From Physcomitrium patens (lineage: Eukaryota; Streptophyta; Bryopsida; Funariales; Funariaceae), in the NCBI RefSeq assembly GCF_000002425.4, contig NC_037265.1:13500510-13564509 (forward strand): DNA of 64,000 nucleotides, read 5' to 3'. This document shows positions 45,189-58,167 of the stretch, in pieces. Numbering within the stretch: the first letter of the stretch is position 1; every line of letters starts with the position of its first letter. Below the pieces are notes generated by a model. The model saw nothing but the letters and a program-made list of their open reading frames with translations, made no database searches and was not told the DNA's origin. The translations under genes were made by a program, and so were the position numbers.

Positions 45189-45440
45189 CTATCAATACGT
45201 CAATAGTTGGCATGCCTGGATCAAGGTTCAAACTAACTTCATGAACTTCTTTGTTGCATTGCCTATGCCATATTAATGATGAATTCAATATAGAATGACA
45301 CTCCGATACTATTGCTAGAAGTTGCTTTATTTGAAATAGAAGGCTACATAGCGTCTAGATCTTTCAGAATGTCATAAAGCTCTAAGTTTAAAGAAATTTT
45401 CAATGTTTGCTTTCTTTTCATTTGTTTCAGCTTTACCCCT
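45189..45440 (-). pseudogene. D2: region between nucleocapsid and protease (fossil)
   Basis: Collinear with D about 24060-24320. Shared words on the plus strand are AACTTCATGAACTTCTTT, AGTTGCTTTATTTGAA and TCTTTCAGAATGTC. No named domain. Confidence 0.6.
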
Positions 45441-45655
45441 TAAGGTAATATATTTTTCTTTTTTAGACTTGAAATTAATACAGTTAAAAAAGCTTTTGCT
45501 TAATGTCCATCTTCAAGAAGATCTTTTAATGGATAAGATATCTCTTGGAATTGCACAGAGGACAAAAATGGTTTAAATTGAACCAAGACCTCGGTAGTTG
45601 GAACCTCATTGGTTTACCTAGATGGATCACGTCTCATCGTCAATAAGATGTTCGT

Positions 45656-47389
45656 TGTCATAATATGTGAAGTCTTGTTTGAAAGTACTTTGGACACTTA
45701 ATTATAGAAGGTAGAATAAAAATTGTAACAACAAAATCTTAATTCTAATAGAATATTAACAATGCTAAACAAGCTTTAATAAAATCTGGAGAAACCTCAA
45801 AGGAATTCCAAAGAAACAATAAGAAATCTTAAAAAATTATTAGAATGATTATAAATATATCTCAAATATATCTTAATTCAATCTTAATTTAAACTTAGTT
45901 GAAATCTTACTTCAGTCAAACTTTAGGCCAAAAACTAACTAAATCTTAAATCCTAAATAAACTCAAATAAAATCCTAAATCCTAAATCAAATCCTGATCA
46001 AATCCTAAACAAATCTTAAATCCTAACCAAATCCTAAATCCTAAATCAAATCCTAATCCTAAATCAAATCCTAATGAAATCCTAAACCCTAAATCAAATC
46101 CCAAACCTAAATCAAATCCTAACCAAATTCTAAATCCTAACCCTAAATCAAATCCTAATCAAATCTTAATCCTAATCTTAAATCTTAAACCAAACCTTAA
46201 CCAAATCCTAATCCTAAATCAAATCCTAATCAAATCTTAACCCTAATCCTAAATCCTAAACCAAATCCTAATCAAATCCTAATCCTAAATAAAATCTTAA
46301 TCAAACCCTAATCCTAATCCTAAATCCTAAACCAAATCCTAACCAAATCCTAGTAATTTCTACAACATAATTAAACCTCAATAATTAATGAATGAATTAT
46401 TGATCTTAACTCAAATTTTTCACACTTCTTAAAAACTAAGTTGAAAAAAAGCACAAATTTTTTGAAAAAGATCAAAAATACCAAATAGACGATAACCTCA
46501 AAAATGTGCTTAGGTATTCGCCGACCTTCATCTCCAACCTTGATGCCAATCTCCCAAAGACAATATCTCTTTTTTTTACCATTTGATTGGTTTCAAAATT
46601 CTCATATACATAGAAAAATAAGTCTAATATCTTTTCACATAAATTTCACTCCAATCCAACTATTAGATTGCAAGAAATCTTAAAAACCCTCACTAGACTT
46701 AAAATTCTATTTTCTGAGATCTTGACTCACTTTAACCTCAATAATCCTCAATTCAACTATTAAATCGAGCTAAGATTCATAATAAATATTAAGCACATCT
46801 ATGAATATTAACCCACAAAATTTTATCCTTAGATCTATTACAAAATTTTTGAAATCACTAGAAACATCAACCCTATTTTATTTCATAAAACTCAAGTCAT
46901 CCAAAAACAATTTTGACTTTGTAAAGCTTTTAAAAAGTCATAAAAAATCCAAAATACTTAAAACCAATGCTTATAGAAATCTTATCCAATTTCCTATCAA
47001 ATCCCATTCTTTGATTTGCAAAAGAATCCCGGTGTTGTCATTGAGATTCGGTTTTGTGCCTCAGGGTCTGATTTCGACCCTGGTTCATAACCGGCCCTCT
47101 TTGGGAATCAATATTTAGTTTTTCTAAATAATTTTTGCTAGAATTTACTCTTAACTTCCTTCTAAAGATATTTCTATTATTTATTTTTCCAATCTACTTT
47201 GTTTTGCCTTATTTATGGTCCTACAAAGTAAGTAGAAGTTACTTTTCTAAAAAAGCAACATTACTACTAAAAGTTTTATTACCTCCCTATCTTTTATCCA
47301 TATTTATTTACTTTATCTTTTAACTTGGCTCTTCTATAATAAGATCCATTTTATCATCTCTCACCATATAGTCGTGTTATAACATGACA
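45656..47389 (-). mobile_element. J: solo LTR of the B family (1734 bp) with internal minisatellite
   Basis: Plus strand TGTCATAATATG to ATAACATGACA. Flanks TCGT (45652-45655) and CCAT (47390-47393) are both one step from CCGT. Collinear with the C 3' LTR (55211-56878), including the repeat array and the VPQGLISTL-like stretch at 47050 against 55540. Inserted in K. Confidence 0.8.
45945..46352 (-). repeat. J: 11-bp minisatellite (CAAATCCTAAT units)
   Basis: About 400 bp of CAAATCCTAAT/CAAATCCTAAA units with 7-bp CCTAAAT variants. It looks telomere-like but is not CCCTAAA. A degraded counterpart lies at 56240-56600 in the C LTR. Confidence 0.8.
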
Positions 47390-47500
47390 CCATTACAAGA
47401 ACTGGATTTGATGTCCCTATAATTGGATTGAATTGGTCCTTTACAACTGATTCATCCAAGTGTTGAATTGGTTCTTTGCTCTTTTACTAGCTCTTGATAT

Positions 47501-49511
47501 GTATTGCTTAGACACATTCCATCTAATTATTAGAGAATCTTATAGATCTCGTTTATTATCTTTGATCTTACTTTATAGCTAGATTTGTTGATCACAGTTG
47601 TTGAAATTGAATGGAGCATTACACTGCTGATATGTATGTCCCGATTACTTACAATTTCCAAAAATTAGAATATAGTCATCATTGGTTCTTGGATTAGAAC
47701 ATTCACTAGCATAATGACCAATCTGCTTACAACGGTAATAACAAAGTGGTCTTCTTCCACCTCTATCAGGCATATTGAGTATTTCCACCGATATATACTG
47801 GGTGGGCTTGTTCAAAGTTGAATTGGTAAATGATCCCAGTTGTCTTGTTGATACAAAGAAAATTGGAATTGATTGTCGTGATAGAAAATGTTTCTGATAT
47901 CATAGTTGTTCTTTCACATAATTATAAAAATTTGATGTAGAAACCAGATTATAATTTAGATCTTGAAAGTTATTAAAGGCTCGATTTTGCCTATTTAAAT
48001 AAGTCTCGTTCCAACCAATCGAAATTTACGATTTGAACTTGATTGATATCTCACTGAGTGGATGGGATCATGGTTTGATTACCAAACTGCTGTTGCTTTT
48101 TTTAATTCCAACAATTAGCTTCTAAATACTTTCCTCCATAGAATGTACATTGCACCATCGTTTGTGGAGGAGAAGGGCATTCTGTCACCAAATGACCTTA
48201 GCCCTTATAATTATTGCACCATACATTGAGTCTAATATTAATAGGTTTTTACCTCTTTTCTTTATCTTTTGTTATATTGACTTCCATTTCTTCCATTTTT
48301 TTAGTCAAATTTAATAACAAGGTTTAATTAGAATCCTTCAAAGTTGATGTTATTGGAAACTCTGCCATAATCAACTGTTGTTGCTGATAAGAGAAGTATG
48401 AGGACTACGATGTTGCTATGCTTGGTGGTATATCTTGCAACGGGGTGACATTAACTATTTCCTATGTATTGGCACTTGAATTGGCCCCTATATCAAACAT
48501 TCTTGGATAACTAATCACTACTTCATTCCATACCAAGATTTGATAACCTCTTTGAACTAAAATCATAGTAGCTCTTATAATTCAAAATTGATCATAATGG
48601 CATTCTTCTCAAATCTTGCCTCGATTAAGAGATGCAGTTATCATATTTGATTGAATCTCTTTTATAAAAAAATTTAGTTCGATTGAGTGCAATCCATTGA
48701 TTAATATGGAAAATACAAAAGCCTCCAATATTTGATGATTTGGCCACTTGCAAAGTATATTTGCCACATGGCCATAGTACGATTCTACTACATCTCTTCG
48801 ACTCATTTTTCTAGTCATTAATCTTTTTTGAAGTCGATTCTCAAAACCAATTAGGTAAAAATGGATTAAAAATACATTCTTCAATGCTTTTCAATTAGAA
48901 AATTGATCCACCGGTTGATAGTTATATAATTCAAATGTCATATCTTTTAAAGTTGTTGGCAGCCATCGCAATCAAATATCTTTAGTTCTGCCATCATTGG
49001 CTACACATGTGGTCAAGAACTGAGACAGGTGTTGATCTGGATCTGAACCTAACAAGCCCCTAAAAGTAGGTAATGGAGCCATGCTAGTTGTGCGATCATC
49101 CACGTCACCTATTTAGACTGCTATTGGAACTACTGGACCACTCGTTGTCATTAAAGAGAATAATGTGCTACTTAATCTCTTATTAAAATTACCACTACTT
49201 TTTCTAATTATCTTTTCTAAAATTTTTAACCTTCTCAATCTACTATTATTATCTCTGAATAAGTTTATTGGTTGAATTGAAAGTAAAAATGACAAATTTT
49301 AAAATACTCTAAATTGGCCTTTATTAGCAAGCAATTTATGCCATTCTACAAGACCAGTTTTGACCGAATTGGCAATTTTTGCTATTGAGAAGGTATTCAA
49401 TGGAGTACCCAATTCTTTTATGTTTTCTTGACTTGTAGTTAATGAGCTCAATAGATACATTAGAATATTAACAAAATTTCTTGCAATTGCTCTTGAAAAT
49501 TTTCTTAACAA
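47501..49511 (-). pseudogene. D2: gag and nucleocapsid (fossil)
   Basis: 48609-48884 reads MTRKMSRRDVVESYYGHVAN, WPNHQILEAFVFSILINGLH, collinear with D gag residues about 260-320. 49113-49295 and 49299-49511 match its N-terminal region. Zinc-knuckle words lie at about 47640-47780 and 48120-48230. Broken, with many interruptions. Confidence 0.8.
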
Positions 49512-49905
49512 TATATATGTCTAAAATATTAGAGGTTGGTCAGCTTCTGGATATGCTCCGATCTGTCGACAAGCATGTAACTATGGCTTAATCCAACTTT
49601 ATTGATGCTTTCTTTTTAACTTACATTCTTACTCGTTTTGTAATAATTCTCTTGCTTATGCTCTTTCTTGACTTTTTTTTCACTAGCATATTTTCTTTAT
49701 AATAATATTTTTATTTTTAATAACCATAATCTTTCATTATATGGTGCTAAATTTGCTTCTTATCTTCTATCTAATTACACAATTTTCTTTATTTTTAAAC
49801 CAATTTTAATTTTATAACCTCTTGGCGTAACATCCAAAATTACTTATTTGGCCATTAATTCCTAATACTCAATACTATTGTCATTCTTTGATTACAGCGC
49901 CAAAA
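49512..49905 (-). other. D2: leader with primer-binding site (49888-49902)
   Basis: On the minus strand TTTTGGCGCTGTAATCA follows the 5' LTR directly, the Tat/Athila-type site. The rest matches D 21420-21660 and has no other feature. Confidence 0.65.
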
Positions 49906-50660
49906 TGTGGTTATTGTTTTACTTATGCTATAAATTTCTTTCAGAATAAACATGTAGAGGAGGAATCAAACATAAGAAAAGACTAACCACATGAGCTTAC
50001 ATTTTAGGTTCATACAATTAATCATATTCAAAACTACTAAAAACACCAAAAAATACTACAATGCTTTTTCCTAGTAACAATACTCCTTTATCAATTGATA
50101 ACAACAATGTACAACCCTGCACTCTCAAAAGACCACTCAAAATACATAAATTCCATCCAATATCAAAAATAACAGACTTCACTCCAACCAATTTAGATTC
50201 ACATAATTTTTGTAATCATAGACTTTCTCTATCAAAACACATACAATCTTCAATAAAAAACAATCATAATCTTCCATCTATAATTAATCTTCCAATAACT
50301 TCTCATATAATTCAATCACACACTACTCCAATTACATAATCAATAACTCATAAATCAATTTCTAATTTATTCCATAAATTCACTTCTTAGTATTCAAAAA
50401 CTATCCATTACTCTTCAAGAACAAAAAAACAAAGACATAGGACCAAGCTTATCCCGGCTCATGACTATCACAATCTGGCCCTTACAATATCTTCTTCAAC
50501 TTACTTATGCTTTACTTCTCAAATGCTAGATTCTAAACATCATTTTCTACTTAAATATTTTTTAAAACTAATTCAATCACCCATCCTATTGAATTGACCA
50601 TCCTAAGAATGATTAATCTACTTTACTAATATCTTACAAAAATAAATTTCTACTCCTACA
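49906..50660 (-). repeat. D2: 5' LTR (755 bp)
   Basis: Plus strand TGTGGTTATTG to ACTCCTACA, reverse complement of the D LTR (TGTAG...ATCACA). The word AGCTTATCCCGGCTCATGAC at 50440-50463 equals the D LTR centre. Right flank ATACA (50661-50665); its partner is off the window. Confidence 0.85.
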
Positions 50661-50843
50661 ATACATATCAAAAATATTTGAAGAATCTTATTTTGATGAT
50701 ACTATAGATGATTTACAAATATTATTGAATGAAGATTTTGAAGGTGATAAAGTAATAAATATTTATTCTAAGAAATTTTATAATAGAATAAAAGAATATA
50801 TAAATAAGTATGAAGTGAATATAAACACAAAATATAAGACCGT

Positions 50844-52042
50844 TGTTGTATTACATGCTTTCTTGCTCGAGAACGCATCAGACATTTGGTTGTAAAAGGT
50901 AGTATGGAGATTCGTTAATATTCAAGCAGTTTATTAGTTTTTGACTATTGGAATATAAACAACTGCAAGAATATATCGTAAATCTATACGGATGTCCTTC
51001 GACTGCTCGCCGAAATCCTTTTTTCCCCAGCTGGTAGGTCTCTAGACGTTACAGAGAACCTCAAACAACCCAAACTGCTAATCTTCGATACCGCTTTATA
51101 CTCACGATCTTGTAACCACTGACTGTCTCGTTAGATTAATCCAATAAATTTCATTCACTTTGCATACTCAATCCTATAGATATCCTTTTAATTCTTCATC
51201 ACAGACATAACTCGATTTCACAAAACAGTCAAGAATAATCACACCCACTTCATTAAAATCCCGATTCACCAGTACAACACTGACTTCAACAACGATTGCC
51301 TCAGTCTTCCCAAAACCCTATGAAGAAAAAAAAACCCCAATTCTCTGTCTTTTTTCCCCGCCCCGAAGCATGAAGCTAGCTCTCCGACCCTTCTCAAAAA
51401 CTTATTCTCTCCTCCTTTCATTTCTTAACCTATCCTCCCCTTTAACCCTAATTTTTCCTTCTTTCAAACCCTAGCCTGTGAATTTCTTCAATCTTCCATC
51501 TTGGATCCGAAATTGGCTCCGTCGTCAGAGCTTTTTCCTCCGTTTTTACGTTTAAGAGATCTTTTTACCGAAAGGACGTTCTCGGAACAGCACAAAGGAT
51601 AAAACAGCCTGAAATGGAATCGAAACCCCCGTAATCGGGACCACATTGAGTTGCCCGACCAATTCAGGTCTCATATTGGCTAAGAGGCCCGTAGTAAGAC
51701 CTGGATGTTCCCGTAATTGGGTCAAATTGGTCCTTCGCGTCAAATTGGCTAAGAGGCCCGTAGTAAGACCTGGATTGGATGTCTTGAAATTGGAACCAAT
51801 TGGCTCTTCGAACCAGGCTCACCCGTCGTTGAATTGGTCCTTTACCTTCTTGTTGACTCCCATTATTGGAATCAAACAGAGCATTTCAGTATGCCCCGGC
51901 TGACTGTAACGGAGTAATTGAACCTAGCCTCTCAGTATTTGCACTGAAATTGGTCATTGCTCCCAATATTCGAGGTAATTGAATATTAATAAAAGTCCTC
52001 TTTTTTTATATTTTCATAGTATACTCGTGTTACAATACGACA
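50844..52042 (-). mobile_element. S: solo LTR of the B family (1199 bp)
   Basis: Plus strand TGTTGTATTACATG to ACAATACGACA, close to the reverse complement of the B LTR. Flanked by a perfect CCGT duplication (50840-50843 and 52043-52046). The site lies where B pol reads AAAACGGCAG. Confidence 0.88.
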
Positions 52043-52046
52043 CCGT

Positions 52047-55000
52047 TATAAGAAAAGTTAAATTAGTGGTATTGCCACTATCATTGGATTTTGAAGAAAA
52101 GATTAAAGACGCTTCTACGCAACCAAACTTAAGAGATCTAAGAAAAATAAGTCATGAATTTAAGGATGATTTGACATTAGATGGTTTAAAAATTAAATGT
52201 GATAAATTTTTAACAGGAGATGAGTAATGGTGTTTTAAAGAAATGTTTTCATGACATGGTAAGGTGTTTATATTTGAATCATATGAAAGTGATCTAAGTA
52301 TTCTAGCACCTATGGTTATTTTTATAATTCCATATGAACCATGGAATTTGAAGCCAATTCGAGTTCCAAAGGCCCATTTGCTTAAGCTAGTTGAATTGCT
52401 CAATGAAAAGATTAAGATGAAAATTTTAAAACCATCTATTGCACCATATTCCAATTGGTGATTCACGGTATCTAAGAAAAATGAGACATTGAAGTTTATT
52501 CAAGATATACAACCGGTAAATAAGATAACTATTAGAAACATGGACTCAATTCCAATTGTAGATGAATTTGTAGAGGCATTTATAGGAAGAGTAATTTATT
52601 CTATAGGAGATTTTTATTTGGGATACACTCAATTTCAATTAGCAATGCAAAACAAAGATTTGACAACTATGAAGACACTATTAGGATTGGTCAAAATGTG
52701 TACCTTACCACAAGGGGCTATAAATTCTATGGTACATATGATGAATGGAATGCATAAGGTATTAAGAAATTTTATTTTAAATATAAAAATATCTTTTTTA
52801 GATGATGTGCCAATTAAGGGATGTGAAGAAGAAAGAAAAAATAAGACTTTGAATTCGAAGAGGTGTAAGAAGTTTGCGGTAGATCATATTGATGATTATA
52901 AAAAGATTTTGATAAGATTAAAAGATGTTCATTTAACCTTATTGGAGGCAAAACCACTATTTGGAGTAAAGAAAGTTTTGGTGGTAGGACATTTGTGTAG
53001 ATCATATGGACACAAGTCAAATACGAAAAAGATTGATTTTTTAAAAATATGAAAGAATGTATAAAAATAGCAGAAGTTAGGAGGTTTTTAAGAGCATGTA
53101 TTTTCTATCATATATGGATATCACATTTTGTACATATAGCAAATCCATTCTATGAGTTTTTAAGAAAGAATAAAAAATTTTAATAGAAAGATGAACAAAG
53201 AAAAGCTACGAAAAAATTTAAAAACCTTCTTTTTTCACCTCCAACTTTGAAGAAAGGAAATTATGAGTATGGAAGGCCAGTGGTATTAAAATTGGATGCA
53301 AGTCCAATTAGTATAAGTTGGACAATTAAACAAGATGATGAACAAGGCAATAGATATGTAGTAAGTTTAAGAACAAGGGATTTGAATGCTACACAAAGGA
53401 AATATGCACAAATTAAAAGAGAATTATGGGATGTAGTAATAGCTTTAAAAAATAAAAGGGACTATTTGATTGATACATTAGTAGTTATAGAAATAAATTT
53501 TCTACCTTTACTGGGCATGATTACAAGTTTTTTAATACCAAAAATTGTAATGATAAGGTAGATTGCATATATTAAGTCTATGAATCCTGAATTCAAGCAC
53601 ATTTTAGGAAAAGACAATGCAGTTGCAGATGTATTGTCATGAATACAATATAATGATGAAGATGATATAATTGATGATGAAGAAAATATTGGTGCCAACT
53701 TTTATTCAACTTTGTGTCCAAGAAGGGATGGATTATCTTTGGCTACACCATTTAAATTATTCTTAGAAGAATTATATGATGGTAAATGATTGTATATAGA
53801 AAAATACTTAAGTACATTAATGTGGCAAGAAGGTTGGATAGACAAAGAATTTAAAACAATTCAAAGGAAAGCATATGGATATTTTCTTCAAAATGGTTTT
53901 TTTGGAAGCATCCAAAGAAAAGGATAGAATACCACAATGAGTTGTAAATGGAATTGAAATGCAACAAAAGATCATTAAGGAATTCCATAAGAGTTGATGG
54001 ATGGGCATTGGAATATTTTGGTAATATTTATTAAGTTAAAAGAAAAATATTGGTAGAAGGGCATGCATAAAGATATATCAAATTTTATAGGATCTTGTGA
54101 AATATGTCAAGTATATTCAAACATTTGGCATCGAGATGGACTACATCCAATATATCCTTTAGCTTTATATTATAAATAGGTGGTAGATTTGGTAGTAATG
54201 CCATTGGGACTTGGACAAATGAAGTATTTGGTATTTATACGAGAAGATTTATTAAATATGATTGAAAGACAAGCATTAACAATAAAAGGTACTAAAGGTG
54301 TATGCCAATTTTTATTGAAAGATGATATTTGTTGCTACAATTGTATTAGGAGAATTACAATAGATAGGGGTGAATTGGATCTAAGGAAAGTATAAGAATT
54401 CTTTAGTAGAATAGAAATTAAACTTTCATTAACAATAGCATATAATCCTAAAGATAATGAAAAGAGTGAGCGTGGATATTTGCTTATTGTTAAGGCATTA
54501 ATAAAGGCATGCAATAGCAAAATACATGAATGGCCTAGATTATTTCCATTTGCCCTATGGGCAGATTGTACAACTCACAATTCAGTAACAGATTACATGC
54601 CTTTTGAATTAATATATGGATAAAAATAAATAATACCAATAAAAGAAATAGTGCCTATATGAAACATATTACCTTAAAAAGATGATGTCATTACAAAAGA
54701 ACTTTTAGCATTATGGATTCAACAATAAGAAAGAAGATCTAATGATATTGAAGCAGCAATAATGAAGTTGAAAGAAGCAAGGAAAAGAAATAAAGAAAGA
54801 TTTGATAAAAAAACATCGAATATGATCTAAGACAATTGAAGATGGTGATTGGATGTTAATTTATGATAGTAGTTTAAACAATCAACACAGCACGGCTAAG
54901 AAATTTGTAAAGAGATGATTTGGGCCTTATGTTGTGAAATAAGTACATGACAATGGAATATATTTGTTATGAAAATTTGATGGTATAGAATTGAAGATAC

Positions 55001-55200
55001 CTATAGCATGCAAGTGAATCAAATTCTTTAAACAAAGAAGTGGAGATAATTTTTTTTAATAAAGAAAAAAATATATTAGAGGATATTGAGATGAAAAAAG
55101 AAAAATAAGTTGAAGATCAAGAATTTCACCAAGAAGTAGGCCATCTTACATAAATATGATATAAAAAACTTAATGCATGCCAAAGGATGCATGGGTTCAA
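52047..55200 (+). pseudogene. C: pol (RT, RNase H, integrase; fossil)
   Basis: Collinear with B pol. RT: VPKAHLLKLVELLNEKIKMK, GDFYLGYTQFQLA, FLDDVPIKGCEE and VVGHLCRSYGHKS (52264-53052). RNase H: VLKLDASPISISWTIKQDDE and IKRELWDVVIALK (53247-53561). Integrase: VICQ/SC-EIC finger near 54090, DDICCYNCIRRITIDRGEL (54180-54395) and the C-terminal LNNQHSTAKKF stretch near 54880. Broken, with many interruptions. Confidence 0.85.
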
Positions 55201-55210
55201 AGGACATAGA

Positions 55211-56878
55211 TGTTATGATGTAAAATAGCTAATAAGTAAAAAAATGAAGAAAGTATCATATTTTTGAAGATCTTATTTCAATTATATTGTAACAAAATAT
55301 CTTAAAAAAATAGATAATAGTCAAAAGATAGAAAAATAAAAGGTGCTAATACTACTTTTTTATAAAATAGGCTTCTATTCAATTTGTAGGATAATAAATA
55401 GAGCAAAATAAGATAGATTAGAAAAATAAATAATATAGGTATATTTAAAAAGAAATTAAAAGTAGTTTCTAGTAAAAATTATTAAGAGAAAATAGATATT
55501 GATATTTAAAGAAGGCCAATTATGAACCACGATCAAAATCAGATCCTTAGGCACAAAACTGAGCTTTGATGATGATTTCAGAATTCTTTTGGAGATTGAA
55601 GGATAAGATTTGGGAGCTAACTTGATAGGTTTTTTTTTATTATTAATTTGGAGTACTTTGAGTGTGTATTGACTTTGTAAGAACTTTACAAAGTCAAGGT
55701 TTGTTTTAGATGACTCTAGATTTGTGAAATAAAATAGGTGATAATTTTTGGAGAATTTTTTAAGTTTGGAAATACATTTATAGGTGAAATTTAGAGGATT
55801 TGTGTCTATATATGTATTCAATATATGTTGTGAATTTGAGCTTAATCAAAGGATTGAATGAAGGATTATTGAAATTTAAGTTGGTCAGGGTCTTGGAAAG
55901 TAGAGTTTTAAATCCAGTGAGAATTTCTAAGTTTTCTTGCAATTGATCAGTTAGATTGGAATGAAAATTATATATATGGATAGTAGAATTATATTCTTAA
56001 ATATATAAGAAATTTGTGATCAATCAAATCTTTTAATAAGGAGATATTGATACTCAAAATTTAACATTTAGATTGAAGAAGGAAGCTAGCCAACATCCAA
56101 GCAAATATTAGGATTGATCTTCTTTTTGGTGAGTTTGATCTTTTTCAAAAAAAAAATTTCTTATTTTCAATTTAATTGTGAAGAGGTGAAAAAAAATTTA
56201 GTTAAAATAAACAATTCATTCATTACTTATTGAGGTTTAAATTTAATATAGAAATTACTTGGAATTATTTAGGATTTGATTAAGATCTGGTTAAGATTTG
56301 TTTAGATTTATTTAGGATTTGATTAGGATTGTTTTAGGTTTTTATTGAGATTTAGTTAGAATTTGTTTAGGATTTGACTAGGATTTGGTTAGAATTTATT
56401 TAGTTTTTATTTAGAATTTTGTTAGGATTTATTTAGAATTTGTTTAGAATTTTACTAGAATTTGATTAAGATTTTTTTAGGATTTATTTAGGATTTGATT
56501 AAGATTTGATTAAGATTTATTTAATATTTGATTAGAATTTAATTAAGATTTAGTTAGAATTTAGTTAGGATTTATTTAGGATTTTATTAAGATTTGACTA
56601 AAATTTAATTAAAATTTCTATTTTAGTATATTTTTGAATTTCTATGTTATTCTTTATGATTTCTTTAAAAGGTCTTTAGGAATACTTTGGATTTCTTATA
56701 TAATTCCTTTGTAATTTTGATTGAATTTGATTAATGTTTGATTATACTTACTAATCTTCAATTATAATTTGTTTAAGAATCCATTAGAATTGTTAAGACT
56801 TGTTATTCCAATTTTTCTTTTATCTTCTACAGTTAGGTGTCCAATATATTTTCAAGCCAAATGCCACATATTATAACA
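55211..56878 (+). repeat. C: 3' LTR (1668 bp)
   Basis: TGTTATGATGTAAAATAG to CACATATTATAACA. Its terminal 60 bp (TCTACAGTTAGGTGTCC) match the B LTR end. Collinear with J, including a degraded GGATTTGATTA array at 56240-56600. The antisense ORF 55456-55821 mirrors a sense ORF in J and is not taken as a gene. Confidence 0.8.
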
Positions 56879-56882
56879 ATGT

Positions 56883-57840
56883 AAAATACAAGGTGGATCT
56901 TCATAGACTCTGGTAGATGTAATTAATAAGCAACAAGATTAATTTTTTTACAAATAGGAAAAGGTTCTAGCCTACAATAGTCCAACTTATCACAACGATG
57001 AGTAGTCTTGATATTGCAATAAAATAACCATACCTTATTACCTATGTTAAATTGTAGTTGCTCCTTGCAATACACATTTGTATTGATCTTTTGTTGTTCT
57101 TGAGCTTCTTTTAATTGTGTCTTCATTATTGCATGTAGCTCTGATAAATGATTTTTTAAATCTTTTGCTGTCGGATTACCAACTCTTGAAAAGTTAAAAT
57201 TATCAAGTTAAGGATAATAATTATAATTGGCAAAAAAAGATATTTTTTGCATAGAAAAATATATTATATTATTATAAGCAAATTTTGCCAATGGTAAGAA
57301 AGTTGTTCAATTGTCTTGTTGGTAATTGATGGTACATCTTAAGTATTATTCTAAGACCTGGTTTACACACTCTATCTGTCCATTAGTTTGAAGATAGAGG
57401 CTGAAGATAGCTTTAGAATCTTAAAAAAGAATCTCTAAAATCTTGATATAAATTGAGTCCCCCTATCCAATATAATATTCTTGAACAATCCATAATATCA
57501 ATAGATATTATCAAAGAAAAGCTTAGCCATTTTTAGACTTATGATAGATTTTGTATATGATACAAAATATGCCATCTTGATAAACAATCTACTATTACAA
57601 ATATAAAATCATATGAATGTGAGATTGAAGAATCTATAATAAAATCCATAGAAACAGAAGATCATAATTGTTCTGGAATTGATAACAATTGAAGAAGTCC
57701 ATAAGGTTGATAGCAAACATTTTTAGATCTTGAATAAGTATCACATGATTATACAAAGTTTTTGACTACCTTCTATATTTGAAGCTACTAAAAATATTTT
57801 GATATTAGTTCCAAAATCTTATTGTATCCAAAATGTTTGA
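56883..57840 (-). pseudogene. G: integrase and C-terminal part (fossil)
   Basis: 56923-57126: LKEAQEQQKINTNVYCKEQL and NKVWLFYCNIKTTHR, matching F 11795-12019. 57190-57840 matches the F catalytic core by collinear words. Broken. Confidence 0.75.
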
Positions 57841-58167
57841 CTATTAAAAAATCATGATAAGCTTGAAAGACACGTAATTGTGCCTTATCTTTTGGAATAT
57901 ATAGGCATTCTTCAAAAAATAGCAGATTGTTCTTAAACTCAAACTTTGAAGTGTCATAGGACTTAGAAGAAGTATTCTTGATGTCATGAATAAGAAAATC
58001 AGATGATATACTTGATTGAATTTATTTGACAAAGGTTGAATCAATAATTAATGTTGATTTTATTGTTCAAAGATGAAAATACTCAGACTTTAAGAGAGTC
58101 ATTCTTTGTTGATCAAAAGATGCATCTCTTTCTTTTGGTGTAAGATAAAAATATTTAAAAATGACAT

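Larger units (their letters stand above)
45441..47500 (-). repeat. K: B-type LTR fragment in D2, split by J
   Basis: 45441-45655 and 47394-47500 match the B-type LTR interior (AACCTCATTGG, GAACTGGATTTGATGTCCC, GTTGAATTGGTTC), as in LTR1 43010-43170. It then passes into D2 gag sequence at the same point at which LTR1 passes into its captured gag. The outer ends are not recognisable. Confidence 0.6.
7153..50660 (-). mobile_element. Element D2: Tat/Athila-like Ty3 element, D family (fossil, repeatedly interrupted)
   Basis: Minus-strand relative of element D. Its 5' LTR is at 49906-50660 with a TGGCGC primer site just inside, followed leftward by gag (to about 47500), a pre-protease stretch (45189-45440), integrase (about 40900-41810) and the downstream ORF region (40267-40430, resuming at 7157-7563). 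The 3' end lies off the window. It is interrupted by R1 (with E, F, D and B inside), A, R3/LTR1 and K/J. Not all of its pol is represented. It is itself inserted in element C, whose sequence resumes at 50661. Old and heavily broken. Confidence 0.8.
50661..56878 (+). mobile_element. Element C: Ty3/gypsy, B family (fossil, 3' part only)
   Basis: Plus-strand relative of B starting mid-element (match to B at about 31740) because D2 is inserted in it. It contains solo LTR S at 50844-52042, pol to about 55000 and the 3' LTR 55211-56878. The 5' half lies off the left side of the window. Very AT-rich, with many breaks, so old. It is inserted in G; the right flank is ATGT (56879-56882). Confidence 0.85.

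Noticed and set aside
45945-46352. Interstitial telomere repeat
   Set aside because: The unit is 11 bp CAAATCCTAAT with variants, not CCCTAAA, and it lies inside an LTR with a homologue in C.
46801-47118. 105-codon ORF in J similar to antisense ORF 55456-55821 in the C LTR
   Set aside because: Both are parts of homologous LTRs; similarity is at DNA level and the LTR position does not suggest a gene.
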